The notes beneath the pieces are model-generated. The model made no database searches. It was given only the letters and a program-made list of their open reading frames with translations, and had not been told where the DNA came from. From Nectonema munidae (Eukaryota; Nematomorpha; Nectonematoida; Nectonematidae), in contig JAUIRK010000097.1 in NCBI GenBank assembly GCA_030549495.1, positions 62,001-126,000 of the forward strand: a stretch of 64,000 bases of DNA, written 5' to 3'. Positions within the stretch are counted from its first letter, which is position 1. Each line of letters begins with the position of its first letter. Below, one piece after another: positions 54,087 through 64,000 of the stretch. The translations under genes were made by a program, and so were the position numbers.

Positions 54087-55082
54087 TGCCTTAGCTAATT
54101 TGATCCCAGAAAAAGCAGGCCACATTAAGCCATTTGATTAAAACTACTTTAACCCATTTAATCCCACCATCACCTTGACACAGGCGATTTCTTCATTTGA
54201 GGCAGTTTTATGTGAAATTACTAATTTTAGTTCCCTTTTTCTAGGATGAAATGACTCTAAAAAATCTACGTGAAATAGAAATAGCTTTATTTGAGATAAT
54301 TTAAAACACATTAAAATTTTGGGATGTTTTAAACAATACCTAAAAAAGGTGTGAAGAAGCAGTATACGCAGAGGTATAGTATACTTACTTTTAAAAATGG
54401 TGAAATCTGTCGATACGTACAAATATAAACTTTTCAATCACACATGTACAAGATATAGAGGAGATATAGCACTTCACAAGGTATGAAGTGAGAAATATAT
54501 TAGGAAGGAGAAAAACTATCGGGTATTATACTAGTTTAAAGTTAAAGATGGTAATTGTTAAGCATACGTATATATATATTATTATATATCATTTTGATGA
54601 TTTCCTCTTCTTTAATACTTCACCTTTCCACTACTTGTCAAACTTATTAGTGGTGATAGGTGTAACTGATGCATCAACTGTCAAATATATTTCTTTCGAA
54701 GATGCCCTTAAATAAAAAAATAAGATTTTATAGAATGCAAAAAAAACTTAAATTTAATTCATTCCAAAGATAATTTCCAAATAGATACACGGCACTTGTC
54801 TAGCGAATAAGTATAAATTTAGAGCGCGGGTGTTTACGCTTAATGACTGAAAAAAGGCCAAAAGAATTTTAACGGATTTGATCCAACCGTTACTTCTAAA
54901 TGACGCAGATGATTTTTTAAAAAAGCACACGATATTAAGTAATGTAAAATAAAATGCCTTAAAACCAGGAAACCATGTGCGACATTTAAAGGTTGCGGTG
55001 GAATTGAAAGTGTTAAAGTAGTTTCAATCAAATTACTCAATGTGACCTGGTTCCTCTGAGATCAGATGCGCAAAAAAAGCAC
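54087..55082. mobile_element. Non-autonomous element bounded by long inverted repeats of about 80 bp
   Basis: The left arm (54,087-54,169) and the reverse complement of the right arm (54,997-55,082) align through gatcYcagarraascaggyc, cacattragyyatttgatt and aaactactttaac, then ccatttaatcccacc/acactttcaattccacc. About three quarters of positions agree. The interior near 54,900 carries acgcagatgat/cacacgatatta words like the TTAA MITEs, and a TTAA sits within each arm. No transposase frame is inside. The exact tips and target duplication were not resolved. Confidence 0.65.
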
Positions 55083-55874
55083 AACAAATTTTTAAAAGAC
55101 TTTTTTTATTCCAGATTTTGATTACATGCGATAACAAGTCACTTTTTGGCACTTCAGTCCTTTTCCTTTCTCTTGTAATATTTACAGCAAGGATCGCTCA
55201 AAACTCATGAGTTGGTGCCTCCTCGATTTTCAGTATGTGTTATTTAATCACGCCTTTTTCACATAAACAACATAAGCCATAAAATCTCAAACACCTTCTC
55301 ATATCTTTTTATATCATTAAAAGACTTGTTTGTTTTGTGAGTAGACCTTCCATTTACTTTACTTGTTTTACGGTTGAGTTTCAAACACAAATTCTTTTAG
55401 AATAAATTTTAAAATTAAAAAAAAAAAGTTTCCCCGGCCCAATAATTTTAAGAATGGGTCCCTCATTTTTATTTAACTTGAAAATTTAACTTGATTTTTA
55501 TTTTATGAATCGAAAAGAAAAATGATTTTCTCGCCTAAAAATATGATTTGTTATTTAGGAAAGGTCTCCACGGATATATTTTTGTCTATGACGATTACTT
55601 TCCACCCTCATGTGTAATTACCCCTGAAGACCACTATCTCTGAAACACTTAACCGACGAAGTATATTAACTAACTCTAACTACTTATAACTAAATAACTA
55701 ACTACAAGTCTTACTAACGATCTAGCAAATAAACTAATTAACAAGGTTGCCTGACTTTATAGCAGGTTGATTGTTGTAGAAGGGGTAATCATCCTCTCAG
55801 GTCATGGGGCAGGGTAAGTGTCGTGATCAACTTTGATTTGACAAACATCATGAAGTTAGAAAAGGATAGCGGCA
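55083..55874. repeat. Intergenic DNA with second copy of the 23.1-kb repeat
   Basis: 55,312-55,440 matches 23,091-23,216 (taaaagacttgttt, ttactttacttgttttacgg, an A run and a C/G-rich end). The rest is unrecognised. Confidence 0.55.
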
Positions 55875-58800
55875 TTACTTCTTCAATATATTACTGGCAC
55901 TGGATGGACTGAAGTTCGCAGATGCCTTCTTGGTGATGAAGACGGCTTGGTGAGATGAGGATGAACACTTTTCGGAAGTGTCGCTGCTAACACGGGAAAG
56001 GGAGGAGACGGGAAGATCGTCGTGCATAGCGTCGTGCAAGGATTGCTTGATCAGGTCTAGGCTATGCGTTGATTCCAGACTGCCCACCTGAAAAGAAACC
56101 GTTCCGTCCTTCTCATCTTCGAGGCAGCAGTTGCCAGGAGTTTCAAATATTGAGGATTCCATGACGGCTGGCGTTGAATAGAGTGTGCTATTGTTGTCTA
56201 ACGTTGAAAAATAAAGAAAGCATCACAATAACCGAATAACAAATGTTTATATATATTGGCATAGCTTGAACTGAAATTCAAGAGCGCGATCAACAGCAAA
56301 TATACCATTTTCAGTTCCATCGCACCTTCTGCAATTCCGTTTTACACCCTTTTGGAATTCGAAAAAGCAATCAATCATGCAAAGCAAATTATTTTAAAGA
56401 ACAAAATTAAAAACAAATTTATTAACAAAAAAATTATTTAAGCAAATTCTATTTAGCCAATTATCCTTTTTGTATATTCCTTGCTGCGTGACTAAAATAA
56501 TTTTGACAGTGCTAAGTATTTTTTATTGATAGCTCAATAATTCGAGCTATATGATTTTTTTACATCCCTTTTGCTTAAAAAGTTGTTGGCCTTATTTTTA
56601 ATCTTCGAAAATGCGTATTCAATTTCAATGAGTATACAAGAATAAGGTGAAAAATAACTTCATTTAAAAATGTAAATCAAAGTCTTATGGATTAGATAGT
56701 TGAAATGCATTGAAGGTAAACAATTTTTCAAAAAAATTTATACTATTTTCAGTTCAAATTTATTTTTTAAAATTCTGAATTGCCTATTTATAATTCTATT
56801 TGTGTTTCTTGAATAGATTTTGCTCCTAAATCCAGAAAGTTTTTCTGATTTATTAACGGTGTTTATAACTCATTAGGGACCAATAAAAGTAAATCATATC
56901 TAAGAAAATTTCATGTTTCTTTTAAATAATAAGCAAATTTTGAAAAAATTTTACACCATACAAAGATATTTTTCATAATCAATATCACTTCAAGGAAGAA
57001 AACTCTTAGAACATAAAAAATCGGAATGTCATCACCAAGAATTTAACTAGTACTACTAGATCCAGACAAAAGTTTGATCTTTTGAACGTTTATGGAGCAA
57101 AATTTTGAAGACTATTCACCTGTTTTCTTTTTCAATGAAATTTTATATCTAAAGTTGAGGATTTTAGTTTCTTGAGACACTGGTGTATCACACTACTTCT
57201 CAAAGTCTTAAGACATCTGCCAAAATGTCTGTTATAGCACCTCTAATGAGCTATATATCACTGAACCATTCTACACTGATTTTGATTGCTATTCAAAATC
57301 ACAATTTTGAATTACATACATAAATGCATACTATCAAAAAGAACGGCATAGGGCTCAGTCTGAAATCATTACTACCTGTGGCTGATGTGGAGTTGCCAAG
57401 AGAGGTTTTAACATCTAGCACATCGCTACCGTCATGAGTGCTCGTGAAGCTGCTTTCGCTGGGGCTCGTGGTGATGTCAACGAGATTCATCGAGGCGTGC
57501 TCAACATTTGTTGGGAGAAAGGATGCTGAGGAAATGAGGGCGGATGAATCTGGCGTAATGATCATCGTGTTCGTGCGACACTGAAATGTTTTGAAGATGA
57601 ATTGAGGACCCATCCAAAGTTTTCGGTGTGGTCCGGCATATACTTTTGTTTCGATATAACTTGACCAAGCTAATAAACAAAAAAGCATACACTACTACAG
57701 TATGATATGCATTTATTATTATAATGAATTTTTTACATCCGCGGATATTAGATTTGACAGCCGATAAAGAGCGGCTCGCTTTCTCTCGAATTTCGTATGA
57801 TCAAAGATAGTAATTTAAAGACATAACAAATCTTGTAAATTAATACGAAAAGTTTCAATAGATATTTATAAAAATTAATTTTAAATTACGGGTGTTAACA
57901 TGAAAAAAATCCGCGATTCAAGATGTAAAGCGGATTTAAAAAATTTTGCGGATATCCGATATGATATATCTCTAACGTAGCCTATTATACTTTAAAATTA
58001 TATATCAATTTAATTATGTATATTTAGAATTTAAGGCAGCTTATTTTTATTTTATGGAACACCGGTGTCCCATGGGGCACTAAGAAGTCATCTCATATTT
58101 TACGCACGATTGTCGTATGATATAGAAATCAAAATATTAGAGAGTGAATCGGAACTATGAAACTAAATTTTAAGTTATCTTTTTATCTATCTAAGTTAGC
58201 TACTTATCTTTGTGAATTAACATTTTCAGCATTTGTTACTAAAAAAACAAAAGATATAAACCGATTAAATGTGAAAGATGACGTAGAATTGGGTTGTTAA
58301 AAAGAGTTTAAAACTTGAAAAGGTTAAGAACAACGGAATTTGAAGAAAAAAGTGTCATACATTTATTGTGCTTTCTGTCTTTACTACTTGAAAAGGATTG
58401 TGATGTTTTTTTGATTGAAAAAGAGGAAATGGAATTTTCATAATCTCTTGAGCGGTTCATGGAAAGAGCCTGATCTTTAATGTTGTCGCCATGATATGAT
58501 TTAAAGTATCTCGACAAAAAGAGGGAAATGAAGGAGGAATTGGCGAAGTCTGGAAAAGGAGGCGCTAATTCAGGCATCGTTATCGTTCGATACAACTCCC
58601 ATTTCAGGCAAGGAACACAGGTTGCAGCTAAACATAAAAATAAATAAATATACACACACATTGACCTTCGAACTTATACTTTTATCATTGAAATCAGGTG
58701 TATTTTAGGACCTCAGCCCGGCTTTAGTCATAGATCCTATTTCTGATTTCTCGATAAAAACATTCAACGTAAATTTACTTATATAAGCAATACATATACT

Positions 58801-61800
58801 GCTTAATTTTTTAATGAAAAATTAAAGTTTTATACCTAAAATCAACTTTAAAAAACAAATTGTAATAATGTCTCAGCATTTAGTTTTTGTGTTAAGAAGG
58901 AAACCAAATACAAGAGAAATTATATAAAAATAAAAAATGATATTTACTTTCTTCTATAGAAAATATTACAAACATAAGTATTTTTCCCCCTTTTTTATTA
59001 ACAAATGTCAGAAATAAGTCTAACTGGTAAAGAATCAGTTGTCGATTTTGCCTAAAGAGTCGACTCCACGGTAAATTTTTTAAATCAACCAAGATTTTGG
59101 AGTAATTTGAGAATTTTTTTAAAATAAAAATAAAATATAAGATATATTAAATTTAAAATTCATGTTTGAAAAGGATTAATAAATACCAAAGCTAAAAGAA
59201 TTTGATCACGAAATTTATTTCTTATTCTCGATGTAAAAGATATTAGCAATGAAAATGCGCCTTCTGGAACAGAACACATTGGCTTTATTCTCTTTATGGC
59301 GATATATATGATTTTCAAATCATCTGCACTCTTTTTTACTTACTTTCTATATAATAAATTTTGCGTTTAATTTAGTTAATTGAAAAAGTTTTATAATTTA
59401 GTTAAGCAAAAAAAAGCTAGAAATTTTCAAATTGACAGATGAAAAAAGCTGGAAAAATTTTATAAAAAAAAATTTAAAAGCTAAAAAGAGTTACCAAAGA
59501 TCGATATCGGTCATGATGAAAAAGAAGAAGAAAAAGTTTTATTCTATCGGAGAATATTCTTGTTCGTTATATTTTTGATATATTCTTTCTTTTTATCGTA
59601 AAAATATTTTTTGACATTGTTCTGTTTTTCCATTCCTCGCATTTTTTACTATCATATAATTGAGCATTGAAAAAACTTTAAAGAAAATCTGTAAAAATCT
59701 TAGAAGAAACAGGTATACGGTTCTTTTTAAATAATAGCTAATTAAATAGAATTATGTTTGTTTTGAATTCAAATTATATTTGAATAAATAATTAAAATTT
59801 TGAGATAGAAAATTGTCTATCTGGATCAGGGAAAAAGATTTTTCATGTTTTTAATTGTCATGTTCATAACATTTCAAAATGTTCCTTTCCCCAAAAAAAT
59901 ACTGCATGCCAATTTTTATGGAAGTCATTTTATTTTTCATAATACAATATGAAGGAAATGCAAAGTTCATTTGGCTGTTTCTAGTATACTAGCATTAGTT
60001 GGATCAAAACTATGTATGTATTTTAGACAATTACATATCTATGTTTACTTCTTTTTTAAACTAAATCAGTTCTGTAGTCTACCAAAAGCAAAATCATGGT
60101 AAAAATTAGATATAAATGCAAGGTTCATTTGGCTGTTTCTACTATACTAGCATTAGTTGGATCAAGACTGTCATCTATTAGAATGGCTCTTGAATTATTT
60201 AATCACCATCATCTGGATTTCAAGGAGACCATACGACAGTCTCCTGCTACCATGGAGATTACAAATTTCCTCATCCTCACAAAGGATTTAAAAAAAAAGA
60301 AGAGGATTGAGCAATGCGACTCCTCAAGAAGAATAAAACGAGGTAGACTGCAACTCAAAACAACTATACTATTACTGAAAGACAGGTGCTGGTAAATGCA
60401 AAGTTAAACAGTTGTTTGAAGATGGTATCTCATCATCTGAAGGAAGTGAAGAACTTGTTCTAACCTAAAATTTCTCATTTTGCAAATAAAATTTTACCAT
60501 ACTCGACTTATTTCACTTTTTGAAAGTCTATACAAAAAATTCCACATTAATGATAGGAAAAGATCGATCGAAAAATATAGAATACTTTTAGTAAAGCGAA
60601 AACAACTTTCCCTCCGGATGTTCAAAAAATTAGAGGGAATATCGGTCTCGCCGCAGTAAAGCATGCTTGAAAGAACACTCCCACTAAAATAAATTTGCGC
60701 TGAACTTCGAAACTTTCATATGCTGCTGAGTAAACCAAGAGATTGAAAAATAAACTTAAAAATGCCTTGCTTGTTGTTAGTAGTGTTAAGTGCGATATAA
60801 AAAGCCGGGCTACTCACTGGAATGCATTGAAGAAAAGTTATTGACGAATTTGTTGTAAAGGGAAGTTGGAAAGTTGAGGGTAGCTTGACTAGTAACATTT
60901 TTAGTTCTGACGTAAGGGAAATAGTTAGAAACTTTTTCATTGCTATTGGCGGTTGGAGTGGCTTGTGGTGAAAGCCGAAAAACTAATTGATGTTCTGTGA
61001 GACAACCATCTTCAGTTAGAATGTACAGAGAATCCACGGGTAACGCTTGATACTCTGAATTGTTGTAAGTGAAGGAAGGCAGGGAAGAAAAGGTTGGCTG
61101 ACTTCCTTTTAGTGAAGAAGATGATCTAAATAAAATAAAATGAAACATAAATAGACGAATTAAGTATGTTCAAAATTTTAGGATCTGGAAGTGGAGCGAT
61201 CTATATGTACACTATGAGATAGACCTCAAGCCACAAAAGAAGCTTAACCGTGTAGAATTCTTTTCACAGCCATCTCTCGGATGAAATGAAGATCAAATAA
61301 AAGATACAAGACACAGAGCATCGTTGTTATTCCCGCACACTTGAGATTGGTCCTGTAGCGCCTCGATGTACCACTGAATGCGCAAGACTTATTTCATCGA
61401 AATGAAAAACACGCGAATAGACTGTTAGCATATGGCTCAATAATCTCATGTGACTCGATCGTAGACACTCAGATACAAAGACACAGAATGATGAAAAGAC
61501 AAAAACTACAAAAAATTATAATTAAAAATATAAAAAATTACTTTAAAAATTTGATAGATTTGTAGAATGATTTTAAAAATACATCATTATACCAACACTT
61601 GTTAGAAAACATTTTTCTGAAGTTTAAAGCTTTGAATCTTGAAAGTACCTCAAAATTACTTTCTTTCCAATTTTGTAATAAAAGCATAAATTTTTAATTA
61701 ATTAAAACCAAAAAATGGATCAAAATTTACATTGAATCACAAAAACCTTGCTCCGTCATTAATGAAGATTTGGCAAGGTCAAGTATAAAGGAAAAATGAA

Positions 61801-62263
61801 GTTGCATTTTTTGGTGATAAAAGTATGGTGTGTGATCTGTGATGTCATGCATTGGAGAAAAGTGCATATCTCGGTCCATACAAGAGTTAAGTTTCTCAAG
61901 GTCGGGGTGATACAAGTTCAAGTATATTTAGAAAAATACCTGATATTTCGATGAGCAGAAGATGCGAATATACACGCGACCAACACATTTGTTTTGTAAC
62001 TGTTCAATAGAGGGATAGGAAGGGAGAAGGAAGAGTTTGGGTTTGGTGAAGGAAGACTGTTGAGAGGGGAGCAGTTGGGGAAAGAGGAGTGAAAGGCGGA
62101 GTTCGGGTTTAGGTGCTGCAGTTGAGAAACGTGGTGGAACTTTGGATCCGAGGAAAAGCCTTGAGAAGGAGCGGAAGAAGAGGACTTGGGATCGAAGCGA
62201 GACAAAAAGGGATACTTGATCTGGGATATTGGATGGATCGTTTGAGGAAAATTCCCACATTTC
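55875..62263 (-). CDS. BCAS3: BCAS3 homologue, C-terminal five exons (5' part beyond window)
   Basis: BCAS3 (fly rudhira) is a WD40-like, PI3P-binding cytoskeletal and autophagy-linked protein. Exons in transcript order: 62,263-61,940; 61,125-60,818; 58,627-58,385; 57,669-57,376; 56,197-55,875 (stop TAA). All four joins keep phase with AG/GT borders, giving 496 codons. Diagnostic pieces: SQIKYPFL near the first acceptor (compare AQIKHP), KTNVLVACIFASSAHR, VDSLYILTEDGCLTEHQL (compare ESLYIISCYGTLVEH), YAGPHRKLWMGPQFIFKT (almost identical to THTGPHRRLWMGPQFQFKT), and SLDLIKQSLHDAMHD. The tail is Ser-rich. The exon 3 donor could be either of two GTs three bases apart (58,384 chosen). No upstream exon was recognised in 62.3-64 kb, so the intron continues or the exons are too diverged to see. 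Confidence 0.88.
56198..57375. other. BCAS3 intron, nothing recognised
   Basis: AT-rich, with no frames or repeats. Confidence 0.45.
57670..58384. other. BCAS3 intron with possible MITE debris
   Basis: Words catccgcggatatt (57,736) and gcggatatccgatat (57,949) are partial inverted relatives about 210 bp apart and could be decayed ends of a small element. Confidence 0.3.
58628..60817. other. BCAS3 intron with a direct duplication
   Basis: 59,950-60,012 and 60,114-60,174 share about 50 bp (gttcatttggctgtttcta, ctagcattagttggatca). A + strand frame at 60,096-60,395 overlaps the second copy; its KDLKKKKRIEQC end faintly recalls the linker before a piggyBac zinc ribbon. The rest is unrecognised. 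Confidence 0.4.
61126..61939. other. BCAS3 intron, nothing recognised
   Basis: A - strand frame at 61,921-61,727 has no splice sites that would place it in BCAS3. Confidence 0.4.
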
Positions 62264-64000
62264 CTGAACACTGATTGAGCAAGGTGAGGAGATCCTTGGT
62301 ACAGCAGTAAGAGAATCAATCAATTATACGGTAGAAGCAACTTATAATGCAATCAGCCCTTCATTTTTATCCAAATTTGTATGCACAAAAATTCCGTACT
62401 AAAATCACTGAAAAAGACCCTGCTATTATAATCATTTTTCGTTTAGTGTTATCACTATTGCAGTGAAAGCTTTTTATGAAGAATTTTGCATAATTTGAAA
62501 GGGCGCATTCATCACTTGCTATGCTAAAAATTACTCAATTCTTTTTTGAGATCTTTGACACAGAGAAAACCTAACGCCAGTAAAAACAGTTTTCGACAGT
62601 TCTATATAAATAATAATAATCAAAAGACATTTCAATGAACAATAAAAGACCTGCGAATGGTGGCACACTTTTTTGAAAAAGCTTGATTTCTTGATGAGAA
62701 TAGTGGGCGGAAATTTTTATTCCTTCATTTTTTATAACATCATCTATGATAATTTTGGGATTTAAAATTGAGTTTAAAAAAGTGGCATATATCAGAAAAA
62801 ATCTATAAAGGGTAGGCCACCCCTGTCCTAGCGACTTGATAAAAGTGTTAATTATATAAAAGAATCATCTTTTTATTACTTTTAATTTCATTAATAGGAA
62901 GAATGAAGATAGATTTCAAATTTAAGCAAGAGCTGGTGAGATTTAAGCATCCGTTGTGCTATGCATTCCAGAACAACAAACTTCAAAAAAGCGTGATTAC
63001 GCTAATTTCTTTAAGAGATTACTCGATAAAAGAAAACACATTCAAAGATTAATACACAAAAAAATTACGTTAGATTTATTAAATTTCATTTATGAATTGT
63101 GCATCAAAAACAAAAGATCAGTCATTTCATATATAATTTTATCTAAGAGTTCAAGCAAAAATTGATTAAATTTTTTAAGCTACATCTTCCATTACTTGAT
63201 TTTATAATGGACATTTTTTTCGATTTATTACAGTAATACGTGTGAACTTTTTCCTTAAAAGATTTTAAAATGAAAAAATGATATATATATATATATATAT
63301 ATAAGGATATTCGAGTATTAAAGATAGCGTTTTAATATCTATTTCTAGAAGCTTTTCAAGATCTATATCATATTTAATGCATATTATTAAATGCATTAAG
63401 TAAACCAAATATTGTAGCTCTTCACAAATATTAAGTTGGCAGGACAAAGATGCTAGAAATGAGATCACTTTATTTCATGCAAATTAGTGAACATGCTTCG
63501 TTATAAGTGAAAAAAGGCAAATAAATATAGGAACAACGTCTATATTCTAAATACAATAATACACTGACTTCATATAACCGCTTTGATCTAAAACAGTAGT
63601 TCCCAAGCAGAATAAAGACATATTTTTTCAGGATATTAGAAATAAAAAAAATATTAGGTTATTTTCTAGTTTAATATCGAATATTTAACGCTTATTGCAA
63701 TAAAAGCCAAGCAACACAATTAATTTGAAATTTCAAAGCAAAACCTAAGGAAGTTAAGAAATTTGCGAAATCTATCTCACAAAATTATAGCGCATACTTT
63801 CTTAATTTTTATATTGAAATTTCAAAATGGCGATTTTCTTATCTCTGATTTAAACTGAAGACTAAATACCTCATCATTTGATTTACCTAATTGACTTTGA
63901 TATTTTTGTTTTATATTTTTTTATCTGATAAAACTCAAATAAATTTAAAAGATGAATTCTGCTAAATATAGTCTGAAGGTTCTTTTATCGAGAGATCACA
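62264..64000. other. BCAS3 upstream intron or intergenic DNA, nothing recognised
   Basis: A pure AT dinucleotide run lies at about 63,281-63,302. No coding signature. Confidence 0.4.

Noticed and set aside
61727-61921. Extra BCAS3 exon
   Set aside because: No acceptor and donor of matching phase; the exons on both sides already join in phase without it.
61928-62323. Alternative - strand frame starting MIDSLTAVPRISS
   Set aside because: The competing frame over the same exon gives SQIKYPFL and LVACIFASSAHR, which match BCAS3 and join in phase to the next exon.

Overview
The window looks like nuclear DNA from an AT-rich arthropod genome. A crustacean, perhaps a parasitic copepod such as a sea louse, is my inference from three things: the intron-exon structure, the mixture of piggyBac, hAT, Tigger, LINE and tRNA-SINE debris, and a fossil rhabdovirus polymerase. 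Nothing in the sequence names the species. No CRISPR array, operon or rRNA gene is present.

Three host genes can be read with confidence. (1) Sin1/MAPKAP1, the TORC2 subunit, lies on the + strand. Nine exons from 16,924 to 34,187 join in phase to 485 codons and a stop; the first N-terminal exon or exons are not found. (2) THOC6, a WD40 subunit of the THO mRNA-export complex, is one large + strand exon at 51,729-52,880. (3) BCAS3 lies on the - strand. Its last five exons (62,263 down to 55,875) join in phase to 496 codons and a stop, and its 5' part lies beyond the right edge. THOC6 and BCAS3 converge tail to tail.

Most of the rest is transposon territory. Region 0-5 kb: a dispersed repeat and a piggyBac relic. 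Region 5-10.8 kb: a broken rhabdovirus L-region fossil on the - strand. It is interrupted by a 2,432-bp DNA transposon that looks whole (6,252-8,683; long terminal inverted repeats, TTA target duplication, one uninterrupted ORF of 568 codons) and by two back-to-back TTAA MITEs. Region 11-16 kb: a tRNA-SINE, a Tigger relic, a tandem array of units of about 150 bp, and a mariner-type MITE carrying a SINE. Region 17-34 kb: Sin1, with piggyBac, hAT, MITE and SINE copies in its introns. Region 34.7-43 kb: a LINE on the + strand cut into three pieces, by a block holding a fossil Ty3/gypsy pol and a G-homopolymer tract, and by a piggyBac at a TTAA site. Region 43-51 kb: the second copy of the dispersed repeat, a SINE, a LINE relic and a piggyBac relic. 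Region 53-55 kb: a SINE-like sequence and a long inverted-repeat element.

The best candidate for something not fully described is the intact element at 6.25-8.68 kb. Its protein belongs to a recurrent but functionally unnamed family. It has a DDE-like layout, CACTG termini and a 3-bp target duplication, which together suggest a CMC-type (CACTA-like) transposase.
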